DNA from: an uncultured Eubacteriales bacterium
GTDB taxonomy: Bacteria; Bacillota; Clostridia; Peptostreptococcales; Anaerovoracaceae
NCBI GenBank assembly: GCA_910583765.1
Contig: CAJTYS010000057.1
Span: 1 to 20,812, forward strand
Direction of reading: 5' to 3'
Length of the DNA stretch: 20,812 nt
Shown: positions 13,193-20,812 of the stretch, one piece after another
Layout: every line of letters starts with the position of its first letter
How positions within the stretch are numbered: the stretch's first letter is position 1
Made by a program: the position numbers and the translations under genes
Notes under the pieces: model-generated
What the model was told of the DNA's origin: nothing
What the model saw: the letters and a program-made list of their open reading frames with translations, nothing else
Database searches by the model: none

Positions 13193-13519
13193 ATGGATAT
13201 CAAACGATTCTCGGAACGTCTATCGCTTTGTATGAAACAGTGCGGCTTGAACGGTGTTGAGCTTTCTTCCCAATCCGGCGTGACTACGGCCACCATATCT
13301 CGGTATCTCAATGGCCTACGTATGCCTACCGTTGATAGTGTCGTATCACTTGCGGATGCTCTCAATGTGTCTGTGGATTATCTTTTAGGCTTACATGATG
13401 TGCCAGAAGATAAAGCCCTTATTGCCACCTATTCAATCGCATCCTGCGATGATAAACATGTGATATGGACGCTCTTGGAGCGATACGGAGGACAACATGA
13501 AACGACTAACAGGAAATGA
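13193..13519 (+). CDS. second XRE-type HTH regulator
   Basis: The 108-residue protein has a full XRE domain (residues 1-68: FSERLSLCMKQCGLNGVEL, TTATISRYLNGLRMP, ALNVSVDYLLGL) and a short tail ending in QHETTNRK. No ribosome site precedes the ATG at 13193 and no better start exists in the frame. A possible -10 (TAAGAT, 13172-13177) lies so near that the mRNA could be almost leaderless. It overlaps the nuclease-like gene by 23 bases. The arrangement resembles a controller protein regulating a toxic nuclease; this is inference. Confidence 0.78.
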   Translation: MDIKRFSERLSLCMKQCGLNGVELSSQSGVTTATISRYLNGLRMPTVDSVVSLADALNVSVDYLLGLHDVPEDKALIATYSIASCDDKHVIWTLLERYGGQHETTNRK

Positions 13520-14066
13520 AGAATTCACCTCGCATGGTACTTCAACTGGAATAAGTGTCAGCGATTTCTGGCGTTGGGCATATTCAGATCTTCTCAACAA
13601 CACATACCGTGGAGTAATGGCTGAATTCCTCGTTCTTTCCTCATTTAAAAATTATGCGTCTTTCAATACGCAAATTCGTTCTGATTGGTTGCCTTTTGAT
13701 ATAACCAGTCCATTCGGAAGACGTATCGAAGTGAAGTCTGCCGCTTATTTACAATCCTGGACCACAGACGCTCGCTCACAAATACGTTTTGATATCGCAC
13801 CCAAGCGAGCCTGGGATGGCAAGGAATACGCCGCAGAAGTAAAACGTAACTGTGATTTATATGTTTTTTGCTTATATTCCGCACTGTCTTACGAAGCGTC
13901 TATTCTCGATCTGGATCATTGGGAATTTTATTTGTTGTCCACATCTGTCCTTAATGACAGGTCTCCTAACCAGAAAACAATCTCTTTATCTTCTCTCTTA
14001 AGGCTGGAGCCGATAAAGACTGGATACGCAGGACTCGGTGCAGCAATCGAATCAATTAAACTGTAA
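13497..14066 (+). CDS. PD-(D/E)XK nuclease-like protein of unknown family
   Basis: The 189-residue protein contains GVMAEFLVLSSF (E43), then SDWLPFDIT (D68) and GRRIEVKSAAYLQSW (E78, K80). The D-x9-ExK spacing with a preceding glutamate is that of PD-(D/E)XK nucleases. Later conserved-looking stretches are NCDLYVFCLYSA and KTISLSSLLRL. I recall similar uncharacterised proteins in diverse bacteria. It is encoded with an XRE regulator and without a methyltransferase, so it is not a classical restriction-modification unit. A strong GGAGG precedes the ATG at 13497. Candidate anti-phage cargo of the lysogen. Confidence 0.7.
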   Translation: MKRLTGNEEFTSHGTSTGISVSDFWRWAYSDLLNNTYRGVMAEFLVLSSFKNYASFNTQIRSDWLPFDITSPFGRRIEVKSAAYLQSWTTDARSQIRFDIAPKRAWDGKEYAAEVKRNCDLYVFCLYSALSYEASILDLDHWEFYLLSTSVLNDRSPNQKTISLSSLLRLEPIKTGYAGLGAAIESIKL

Positions 14067-14079
14067 AGGAAGTGATATC

Positions 14080-15210
14080 ATGAAACTGCCAAACGGGTAT
14101 GGGAGTGTGACAAAATTATCCGGAAACAGACGTAAGCCGTACCTGGCCCGTGTCACCCTCGGATGGATCACCGACGAGCAAACGGGAAAATGCGTACAAA
14201 ACCGTGTTCCAATTGGCACCTTCAAAACAAAAAAGGAGGCGCTGCAAGCACTAGCAGAATATGGTGCAAATCCTTACGACCTACAAAACAGTAATCTTAC
14301 ACTGGCAGAACTTTACCAGAAATGGTCGGAAGCATATTTTCCTACCCTGGAAAGTGAATCTTCTTCCAGAACCATCGCCTCCGCTTGGCGGTACTGCCAC
14401 ACAATCTATGGCATGCGTGTAAAGGACTTACGCCCACGGCATATCAAAAGCGTCATGGAAAACGGATACATTATATCCTCTCGTGGAAAAAATTCCGATC
14501 AGAAAGTGCTTGCTTCACCTACCATTAAGGCTAGGATTAAATCCGTATTCAATCTTATGCTGGATTACGCACTGGAATATGAGCTAGTAAACAAAAACTA
14601 TGCCCGTACTTTTGGCCTCTCCAATGACATCATTCAAAAAAAAGAAGAGGTAACTAAAAGTCATATCAATTTTGACGATTCTGAAATGCGAATTCTCTGG
14701 GAAAATCTTGAAAAGGTACGTTTTGTGGACTGGATTCTTATACAATGCTACATGGGATGGAGACCACAAGAACTCGCTATTTTGGAAATTAGCGATGTAG
14801 ATTTAGAAAATTGGTGCATAACTGGTGGCATGAAAACCGGATCCGGGAAGCACCGAATCGTCCCCATACATTCACGAATTAGAAGTCTCGTGCAAAAAAA
14901 CTATAACCAGGCGATCAACCTTGGCAGTAACCGTTTATTTAACGACCCTGACGTATCCAAGGGAAGAATGACACTAACTTACGATAAATATGCTGGACGC
15001 TTTTTTAAAGTAATGTCCACCTTAAATCTTCGTGAAGATCATAGACCGCATGACCCTCGAACTACCTTTATCACAATGGCAAAGAAGTCCAATGTCGATG
15101 AATACGTCATTAAACGTCTTGTTGGTCACAAAATTTCGGATATAACCGAAGCCGTTTATACAAAACGGGATATCGAATGGCTCCGATCCGAGTTGGAAAA
15201 AATGCCGTAA
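14080..15210 (+). CDS. int: tyrosine-type phage integrase
   Basis: The 376-residue protein has an N-terminal arm-binding segment (residues 1-60, SVTKLSGNRRKPYLARVTLG), a core-binding domain (about 70-180) and a catalytic domain. The catalytic residues are R228 (MGWRPQEL), K252 (MKTGSGKH), H324-x2-R327 (HDPRTTF), H350 (LVGHKIS) and Y360 (AVYTKRD). It would recombine attP and attB. The start at 14080 has AGGAAGTGAT upstream; a longer in-frame start at 14038 would overlap the nuclease gene. As the last gene on this side of the phage, it places the attachment site just beyond 15210. Confidence 0.94.
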   Translation: MKLPNGYGSVTKLSGNRRKPYLARVTLGWITDEQTGKCVQNRVPIGTFKTKKEALQALAEYGANPYDLQNSNLTLAELYQKWSEAYFPTLESESSSRTIASAWRYCHTIYGMRVKDLRPRHIKSVMENGYIISSRGKNSDQKVLASPTIKARIKSVFNLMLDYALEYELVNKNYARTFGLSNDIIQKKEEVTKSHINFDDSEMRILWENLEKVRFVDWILIQCYMGWRPQELAILEISDVDLENWCITGGMKTGSGKHRIVPIHSRIRSLVQKNYNQAINLGSNRLFNDPDVSKGRMTLTYDKYAGRFFKVMSTLNLREDHRPHDPRTTFITMAKKSNVDEYVIKRLVGHKISDITEAVYTKRDIEWLRSELEKMP

Positions 15211-15231
15211 CCTCTAAGGCTGCGGCATTTT
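15199..15231 (+). terminator. hairpin at the integrase stop
   Basis: AAAATGCCG (15199-15207) and CGGCATTTT (15223-15231) form a perfect 9-bp stem with a 15-base loop, and the first arm overlaps the end of the int coding region. A short T run follows within the second arm only, so this is a modest rho-independent terminator; it could also be part of the attachment region. Confidence 0.5.
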
Positions 15232-15256
15232 CCACAATTCCATCTATTTGTGATTC

Positions 15257-15278
15257 TGTTACCTTTATCGTGTTACCT
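15257..15278. repeat. short direct repeats behind int (possible arm sites)
   Basis: TGTTACCT occurs at 15257-15264 and again at 15271-15278, and a related TGTTTCCT follows directly at about 15282. Repeats of this size just downstream of int may be arm-type integrase sites. Otherwise 15232-15450 holds no gene I can support. Confidence 0.35.
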
Positions 15279-15450
15279 ACTTGTTTCCTACTCACTAATT
15301 TTTTCTACTCCCCACGGCTCACCATACCTAATTTCTAATTTCCTGTTTTGGAAACAAAAACATCATTTTTCCCCAAGATATACAGTATTTCAAGCCTCTC
15401 AGCACTTTCAAATTTATTGACATATTAATGCTTTCAGATTTCGACGGTTT

Positions 15451-16434
15451 CATTATATTGAGACAGGTTCGCTGATTTCCATCAAGAAAAATGTGAAAGA
15501 TATACTGATTCCATCTGAAGAAATGAAGATTCAAATGTATCCAATGGATTACGAGGAATTTTGTGATGCGACAGGACAAAACTACGCTATTCTTGAAGGT
15601 TTGTTTGAAAAAAAGAAAAGCCTTGGCCAGCAGATAAATCGCAAGCTTATGCGGGATTTAAGAGTTTACATGGCTGTTGGTGGAATGCCGCAGGCAGTGG
15701 AAGCTTACTTAGAAGGCGATAATTTTTCAATGATTGATCAGATCAAAAGGCAAATCATCAATCTGTATGAAGAGGACTTTAAAAAAATCGACGCATCAGG
15801 CAGACTCTCTGCGATTTATCATTCTATACCAGCGCAGTTGTCTAAAGACACAAAGCGATATCGATTGCCCACAGCAACAGGAACGCGAAAAAGACGGAAT
15901 GATGATAACCTTATATATGACCTCATTGATTCAAAAACTGTTCTGCCGTCTTATAACACAACCGACCCGAGAGTGAGTCTCTCACTTACCAAAGATTTGG
16001 ATCGGTACAAATTATACATTGCTGATATCGGACTATTTATCACATTGATGTTCATAGATAGGCCAGTGGCTGAAAATGAGATTTATGCCAAACTTCTTTC
16101 AGATAAACTTCCGGCAAATCTAGGCTATTTATACGAGAATCTCGTTGCGCAGATGATAAACGCCACAGGGAGGGAATTATATTATCACACCTGGGAAAAA
16201 AGCAATAGCACCCATTATTATGAAATTGATTTTCTAATTTCACAAGGCACAAAAGTGTCCGCAATCGAAGTCAAATCTTCTGGAAGTGGAAAACATGAAT
16301 CGCTGAATCACTTCAGAAAAAAATACGCTAATAGCATCAAAGATTGCTACATCCTTTCTCAGAAGGATATTGAGAAAAAAGAGAATCTTATATTCCTGCC
16401 GATTTATATGACATCATTTTTGAGTGAACGGTGA
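15451..16434 (+). pseudogene. AAA/DUF4143 ATPase lacking its P-loop domain
   Basis: From HYIETGSLISIKKNVKDI onward, the frame matches the middle and C-terminal parts of the AAA_14/DUF4143 ATPase family (MYPMDYEEF, YMAVGGMPQAVEAYL, LYIADIGLF, GYLYENLVAQM, EIDFLIS, IEVKSSGSGKH). Full members are roughly 400-450 residues and start with an ATP-binding domain. Here about 327 residues remain, and an in-frame TGA sits near 15415. The loss of the N-terminus within about 250 bases of the integrase stop suggests that the phage integrated in this gene or that a recombination event removed its start. A GTG start at 15493 would give a shorter 313-residue form without obvious function. Confidence 0.8.
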
Positions 16435-16474
16435 GATATTTCTTTGTAAATTTAAAACGCAGCATTACCAGGGG

Positions 16475-16509
16475 CTGGCAGCGGAGACCAAGTGGCCTCT
16501 GCCTGCCAG
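16475..16509. terminator. bidirectional hairpin between convergent genes
   Basis: CTGGCAG (16475-16481) pairs with CTGCCAG (16503-16509), with further inner pairs GAG/CTC and CC/GG around a short loop. It lies between the convergent DUF4143 remnant and the nuclease-like gene, where a two-way terminator would be expected. No strong T run follows, so the call is moderate. Confidence 0.45.
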
Positions 16510-16537
16510 TAAAATCAGAACCTTCAGATGCTAAAAC

Positions 16538-17086
16538 TTAGGCTTCTTTCATCAAATCAACATCTCTTTCCAAATACTCCCGCTCTACGATCTTAATGTT
16601 TCCGCCTCCAAATCGCTGCCGAATCATGCGAACTAAATTCACATAATCGGGACTGGCTTTTAAGTTTGGCACTGACGCAGTGGCGACCACTCTACCATAA
16701 ACGCCTGAAAACGACTGAAAGAATTCAGGGAATAGCAATAATGTTTCACGGATCTGTTTTAATGCATGTGGTATATCTACGCCTTTCAATTCGACCAGAA
16801 TAGCCCTGCCTTCTAACCCATCCACTAACAACAGATAATCACATTTACAAGTCCCGGCAGGCACAGTTTTATCTACTACAATGATACCACCATCCATTTT
16901 GTAGGAAATCACATGATTTTTCTTTGTATTCTCTAATATATACTTTTTCCGCCGCTCCTCGCACTTCACCTTTGAACGCTTATCTGATGATTCTATGCAC
17001 TTCTCAACATTATGGTTCCCGCAATTGATTACTTTTCTTCCAGCAAATTGGCTTTCTGCGCATACATGCAATTTATCACATATCAT
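16538..17086 (-). CDS. PD-(D/E)XK-like partner of the ATPase
   Basis: The 182-residue protein has a Cys-rich N-terminal part (C3, C9, C22, C30, C42), then KMDGGIIVVD, KCDYLLLVDG (D83) and ILVELKGVDI (E99, K101), followed by a helix PHALKQIRETLLLFPE. The D...ExK set in a beta-strand context fits a nuclease-like fold. The ATG overlaps the TGA of the ATPase gene (ATGA), so the two are made together. A likely role is as the effector of an ATPase-gated defence system, cutting nucleic acid when triggered. Catalysis is inferred from three residues and needs a structural model. It does not look like the HNH partner of Septu or the Toprim partner of PARIS. Confidence 0.65.
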   Translation of the reverse strand: MICDKLHVCAESQFAGRKVINCGNHNVEKCIESSDKRSKVKCEERRKKYILENTKKNHVISYKMDGGIIVVDKTVPAGTCKCDYLLLVDGLEGRAILVELKGVDIPHALKQIRETLLLFPEFFQSFSGVYGRVVATASVPNLKASPDYVNLVRMIRQRFGGGNIKIVEREYLERDVDLMKEA

Positions 17087-18396
17087 TGTTCCATCTCCAT
17101 ATCAAGCAGACTTTCCAATTCATGATTCGTAATAGCTGAAACATGGTCAATGTACTCTGTTCGAATCATATGACTTTCTTCATCCAGTAAACTTTCCAGA
17201 CATTTTTCTGCATTCTGCGAATTTTCTACTTTGTAGGCTGCAAAATCTGCAAAGCTGATACGAAAATCTTTTGGAATCACTGTCCTGCCGCTTCCTTTAT
17301 GCTGGCTCTCCACCTTCTGCGCATATAATAGAATATTAAGCGAAGTAAGGATATATGGACTATGCGTTGTCATAATCGCTTTACTTCCTGTGACATTGAC
17401 CATTAAGGAAATCAAATTCACTATGTCTTTTTGCGCAATGGGAAACAGATGCGCTTCTGGTTCTTCGATCACCATGAATCGATGCTTTCCCTCCAAAATC
17501 GTAATGAACGCCAGCATTAGAATCCATAGCGCTTCCTGTTGTCCAGACGAACTATACATCAGCTTGACCCAATGTCGCTCGTCAAAATAAATCTTTTCTC
17601 CATCGTTCTCACTGGTATAATCTGCTTTAAAAATTTTCTGAATCAAATCATACGCTGTTTCTACAGAACGATTGTTGATTTGTCCTGTTACTGTTTTTGT
17701 ATAATCCTTTACTAAATCCGGGATTTTGTTTCCAAATTTTCTTTTTGTCTCCCAAATCAAATTCACGAATTCCTGCATGGTCAAATCCATATCTGAAATA
17801 GGAAAATCGCGAAGCTGCTCCGACATTGTCGCTAAAAGGCTCCTCCCTGCCGGAATATATATGATCTCCGCGCTATTTTCGAAAAGATCCTCCAAAGTTC
17901 CTTGGAGCTGTTGTTTCATCACTCTTAACGCAGTAAGACTGTCAATAATGGAGTTCAATTTGTTATGTCCTAATTCAGTTAAATGCAGTTCCGACACATT
18001 ACGCATCAACGCTGTGATTCCTTCTTTTAAAGCCTGATCAAATCTAAATCTGATGTATCCGTCCTCATTTAGTTTGATGCTGATTTGTTTTTCATGGAAT
18101 CGGTGCTCCAGTTGAAAGTCCCGCATATGAGTCGTTTTGCCAAAGCAGCCCATGAACTGTTTAGTCAGATATTTCATGTACTGACTAAAATATTCATTCT
18201 CATGATGATTGGTAAATTGCTCGGATTCCATTAGAAAATCCAGCGTGTAGTCCCGTATCTTTTGGAAAAAATACACAACCTTGCAAATCGTACTTTTACC
18301 TGCCGCCTGAGGGCCGATCAGGACCTGCATATCTTTTTCCAAATCCAGAGAGGCTTTTTTAATTGGACCAAAATTAGCAATATGAATCGTGTTCAT
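17083..18396 (-). CDS. ABC/OLD-like AAA ATPase
   Basis: The 437-residue protein begins MNTIHIANFGPIKKASLDL, followed by a Walker A motif GPQAAGKST (28-36). Near the C-terminus are the ABC signature SSGQQEA (283-289), Walker B FMVIEEPEAHL (307-317) and H-loop TTHSPYIL (343-350). The middle third is helical and carries IIYIPAGRSLL (178-188). This layout is typical of AAA_15/AAA_21 ATPases from the SMC/OLD superfamily found in phage-defence systems, where ATP binding controls a partner nuclease. The ATG at 18396 follows AAGGAGG. No Toprim domain is present, so it differs from OLD itself, and the partner gene would supply the nuclease. Confidence 0.88.
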   Translation of the reverse strand: MNTIHIANFGPIKKASLDLEKDMQVLIGPQAAGKSTICKVVYFFQKIRDYTLDFLMESEQFTNHHENEYFSQYMKYLTKQFMGCFGKTTHMRDFQLEHRFHEKQISIKLNEDGYIRFRFDQALKEGITALMRNVSELHLTELGHNKLNSIIDSLTALRVMKQQLQGTLEDLFENSAEIIYIPAGRSLLATMSEQLRDFPISDMDLTMQEFVNLIWETKRKFGNKIPDLVKDYTKTVTGQINNRSVETAYDLIQKIFKADYTSENDGEKIYFDERHWVKLMYSSSGQQEALWILMLAFITILEGKHRFMVIEEPEAHLFPIAQKDIVNLISLMVNVTGSKAIMTTHSPYILTSLNILLYAQKVESQHKGSGRTVIPKDFRISFADFAAYKVENSQNAEKCLESLLDEESHMIRTEYIDHVSAITNHELESLLDMEMEQ

Positions 18397-18533
18397 ATTT
18401 GTTCCCTCCTTATTAACAGTCTTGCTCCCTATTACTAAGATACCACATTCATGTTCTTTTTCATACCCTCATTTAAAGAATGATCCCCCCTTGCGCTCCT
18501 AATTTTTCTCCTGTCTTGCCACAGGCCTCCAGG

Positions 18534-19808
18534 TCAACGCCATCCCGTCTCGCTTTGCTCGCCATTCTCCGGCGGCGCCACTAAATACTGGTAGTGGGCC
18601 AGGCTCTGTCCCAGACTCATACGGATCCTCGGCAGCAGCAGCGGATCCATGCCCGGCTTCGCTTTTCCTTCCTCTGTGGTCACTGCGCAGGAAAACCCCG
18701 CTTCTTCCACGATGTCTCTGCATCTTTGGGTATAGTCGCCATAAGGATAGGCAAATGCGTCATCGTCTCCGCAGATCCTGATGGAAGTCTGTAAATCAGT
18801 CAAAGCGTCTTCCTCTGCCAGTGCCGTGAAAATGCCGCCATGCCCCACGTTTCCCCCTGGCCTGTGCATGTTATAGGAATGAGACTGGTATGTCACGTAC
18901 TTGCTCTCATAATTTTTTACTTTTTCCCTGCCTTTTTCCGAGCCGATCAAAAAGCAGGTAGCCGGCACTCTGCATTTTTCTAAAACAGGGATGCCTTCCT
19001 CCAGAAAGCTTTTTGCCCCGTCATCAAAGCAAAGGACAATGCTCTTTTCCGGCAGCAGCAGCTTGCCATCCACATAATCCCTGACCTCATGCCAAGTTGG
19101 AAAATAATAATCTTCTGATTTGAGCCACTCCAGCTCTTCTTCCAGCGCCGCGGCGCCAATATAATTTCCGTATCGTTTATATAGATCATCCGGCGGATCG
19201 TTTTCATCGTACACATAATGATACATGCAGATGGGCAGTCCCGATGTTTCATACTCCGTGTTGGGCAGCACCTGGACCTGCCGAGTCACCATAGTGGTCT
19301 TGCCATTTCCATCTGTGACGCTGTATTTGATCTCTTTTTTGCCTGCCTTCCGCAGATCCGGCTTTTTCACCTTGACCTTCTTGGTCAGGTTTCTTCCCTG
19401 CCTGTCTGACGCAGAATATCCAGGATCCTCAAAAGTTTCCCCCAGCAGCACGCTGGCATGATCCTTTCCTTTCAGTTTCAACACCGGATCCATGGTGCTT
19501 TTGACTGTGATATGACGCTCCACCCTGAGATTCCCCAGGGTATACACTGTCACGTATTGCCCTGGCCTTTGGGTATCCAGGCTGCTAGTCACTTTCACTT
19601 GATCGCTGATGTCTTGTCCCCATTTTTTCGCAGAAACGCCAGGGTCCTTGTAAACCTGGCATAGGCCCAGTTCCACTGCCTCATCTCCATTGAGCGCCAG
19701 AGAAGGCTCTGCGTAGTAAAGGAGCAAGCTTCCTGCTCCCAGCAGCACGATCGCTATGATCAGGATCACAATCAGCGCATTGCTTCCCTTCTTTTTTCTC
19801 TTCGCCAC
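18534..19808 (-). CDS. membrane-anchored polysaccharide deacetylase with Ig-like repeats
   Basis: The 424-residue protein has a basic start and a single hydrophobic segment (about residues 11-32) that would anchor it facing outward. Next come two DUF5011-like Ig domains (about 38-105 and 108-182; CQVYKDPGVSAKKWGQDIS and FEDPGYSASDRQGRNLTKK are the matching openings) and a C-terminal NodB deacetylase domain. NodB motifs are FDDG (261-264), SHSYNMH (309-315) and AYPYGD (353-358), supplying the metal-binding and catalytic residues. It probably deacetylates cell-wall or surface glycans. The start is GTG with AAGGAGG eight bases upstream. Codon use and GC content look chromosomal. Confidence 0.93.
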   Translation of the reverse strand: MAKRKKKGSNALIVILIIAIVLLGAGSLLLYYAEPSLALNGDEAVELGLCQVYKDPGVSAKKWGQDISDQVKVTSSLDTQRPGQYVTVYTLGNLRVERHITVKSTMDPVLKLKGKDHASVLLGETFEDPGYSASDRQGRNLTKKVKVKKPDLRKAGKKEIKYSVTDGNGKTTMVTRQVQVLPNTEYETSGLPICMYHYVYDENDPPDDLYKRYGNYIGAAALEEELEWLKSEDYYFPTWHEVRDYVDGKLLLPEKSIVLCFDDGAKSFLEEGIPVLEKCRVPATCFLIGSEKGREKVKNYESKYVTYQSHSYNMHRPGGNVGHGGIFTALAEEDALTDLQTSIRICGDDDAFAYPYGDYTQRCRDIVEEAGFSCAVTTEEGKAKPGMDPLLLPRIRMSLGQSLAHYQYLVAPPENGEQSETGWR

Positions 19809-19856
19809 AAACTTTCCTCCTTCACACTTGATACGTTCACTTGCGTCTTATTTATT

Positions 19857-19885
19857 ATCGTACCCCTTGCCCCGCATGATGTCAA
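19857..19885 (-). promoter_or_regulatory. sigma-A type promoter for the deacetylase
   Basis: On the minus strand TTGACA (19885-19880) is followed after 17 bases by TACGAT (19862-19857), about 50 bases before the GTG start. The -35 is perfect and the -10 has four of six consensus bases. Confidence 0.55.
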
Positions 19886-19991
19886 TCATAAAGACCGTCA
19901 TTTCCCATTTTCCTCAAAACCCCGAACGCGCTCCCGCCTGCGAAATCCGGCGAAAGATGACGGAAGATTTCGTCTTGATGCTGTCTCCCCC

Positions 19992-20020
19992 GTGACAGGC
20001 GGCCGGTCTTATGTTACACT
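19992..20020 (+). promoter_or_regulatory. extended -10 promoter for the radical SAM gene
   Basis: GTGACA (19992-19997), a 17-base spacer, and TACACT (20015-20020) preceded by TG at 20012-20013 form a plausible sigma-A promoter with an extended -10, about 45 bases ahead of the ATG at 20067. Confidence 0.5.
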
Positions 20021-20066
20021 CTAGGAAAGGAAACAGAAAGGGGCACGGGAAACCGATGATCTTGAT

Positions 20067-20812
20067 ATGAAAAAACACGCTATCATCCCTATTTTCATCC
20101 CCCACCAGGGCTGCCCCAATGACTGTGTGTTCTGCAATCAGAAAACCATCACAGCCCGGCAGCCTGACGTGACCAGCGATGAAATCAGAAACACCATTGA
20201 AACCTGGCTTTCCACTCTGACGGACCGTCCTGGCATGGAAACCATTGAAATCGCCTTTTTCGGCGGCAGCTTTACCGGCATCCCCATGAAGCAGCAGTCC
20301 GCCTATCTGAAAATCGCCCAGGATTACAAACAAAGAGGATTGGTCCACAAGATCCATCTTTCCACCCGTCCTGATTACATTGACCGGAACATCCTGGACA
20401 ATCTGAAGGCTTATGGAACGGACACCATTGAGCTGGGAGTTCAGTCCTTTGATGAAAAGGTCCTGAAAGCCTCTGGCCGCGGCCACGACAGCAGCTGCGT
20501 TCATGAAGCCGCCAGCCTGATTCAGTCCTATGGTTTTGAGCTAGGCATCCAGCTGATGATCGGCCTTCCTGAGGATTCTTTGGAAAAGTGTCTCTACTCT
20601 GCCAGAGAAACGGTAAAGATCGGCCCTGCCATCGCCCGTCTTTACCCCACCATCGTCATTGCGGGCACCCATTTGATGGACATGTGCCAGCAAGGTCTTT
20701 ACACGCCCCTGACCACGCAGGAAGCGGTTTCCACCACCAAGGAAATGTACAAGATCCTCATGAACGCAGGGATCAACATCATCCGAGTAGGATTGAAAAG
20801 CTCTGACTTGAT
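20067..20812 (+). CDS. Elp3-like radical SAM protein, partial
   Basis: The frame opens at ATG 20067 and continues past the right edge (248 codons seen). The product starts KKHAIIPIFIPHQGCPNDC, with C16-x3-C20-x2-C23 binding the radical SAM 4Fe-4S cluster. It continues with FFGGSFTGIP (the SAM-contacting GGSFT region), STRPDYI, ELGVQSFDEKVL and MIGLPEDS. These match the Elp3-like/elongator-type radical SAM family of Bacillota. In Clostridia this gene often lies next to rnc and smc, which cannot be seen here. The ribosome site is modest (GAAAGGGGC, some 25 bases upstream; nothing closer). Confidence 0.9.
   Translation, partial: MKKHAIIPIFIPHQGCPNDCVFCNQKTITARQPDVTSDEIRNTIETWLSTLTDRPGMETIEIAFFGGSFTGIPMKQQSAYLKIAQDYKQRGLVHKIHLSTRPDYIDRNILDNLKAYGTDTIELGVQSFDEKVLKASGRGHDSSCVHEAASLIQSYGFELGIQLMIGLPEDSLEKCLYSARETVKIGPAIARLYPTIVIAGTHLMDMCQQGLYTPLTTQEAVSTTKEMYKILMNAGINIIRVGLKSSDL

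Noticed and set aside
18490..18533. CCTGT...ACAGG hairpin after the deacetylase as a terminator
   Set aside because: The stem is only five pairs and no T run follows on the minus strand.
19914..20504. Long open frame of 196 codons on the minus strand
   Set aside because: It lies antisense to the clear Elp3-like radical SAM gene, lacks a ribosome site and has no recognisable motif.
1..20812. CRISPR array, tRNA or rRNA genes, insertion sequences
   Set aside because: No regularly spaced repeats, cloverleaf-like genes, rRNA-like stretches or transposase motifs were seen on reading both strands.

Overview
The window looks like one end of an integrated temperate phage joined to chromosomal DNA of a Bacillota bacterium, most likely class Clostridia (Lachnospiraceae-like). 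The assignment rests on AAGGAGG-type ribosome sites, gene density, a phage replisome-organizer protein and the style of the small Cys-rich phage proteins. It is inference; no RNA gene or species marker is present.

Positions 34-12519 hold a leftward (minus-strand) phage early operon of about thirty tightly packed genes, many joined by ATGA/GTGA overlaps. In transcription order it carries: a protein with two fused helix-turn-helix copies; an XRE-type regulator; a small membrane protein; a zinc-ribbon protein; a recombination module (PD-(D/E)XK exonuclease, coiled-coil protein, Bet/RecT-type annealing protein); a RusA resolvase; an HNH nuclease; a replisome organizer; a DUF3846 protein; a PAPS-reductase-like gene interrupted by a run of 13 G; a radical-SAM-like DUF5131 (Gp37/Gp68) protein; a DUF551 protein; and several small genes. 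Seven small genes (26-59 codons) found by reading ribosome sites and overlaps fill most of the apparent gaps. No helicase loader, SSB, packaging or structural gene is visible, so the rest of the phage probably lies left of the window.

Positions 12520-12742 are the divergent control region, with repeated GCATTTGC/GCAAATGC sites. To its right, on the plus strand, lie a CI-like repressor, a second XRE regulator overlapping a PD-(D/E)XK nuclease-like gene (candidate cargo), and a tyrosine integrase ending at 15210.

Positions 15211-18400 are AT-rich and island-like. They hold a hairpin and short repeats behind the integrase, an AAA/DUF4143 ATPase gene lacking its N-terminal P-loop domain, and, on the minus strand, an ABC/OLD-like ATPase translationally coupled to a PD-(D/E)XK-like partner. 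This pair is the best candidate in the window for an uncharacterised two-gene defence system.

Positions 18534-20812 look like ordinary, more GC-rich chromosome: a membrane-anchored polysaccharide deacetylase (minus) and, divergently, the start of an Elp3-like radical SAM gene that runs off the right edge.
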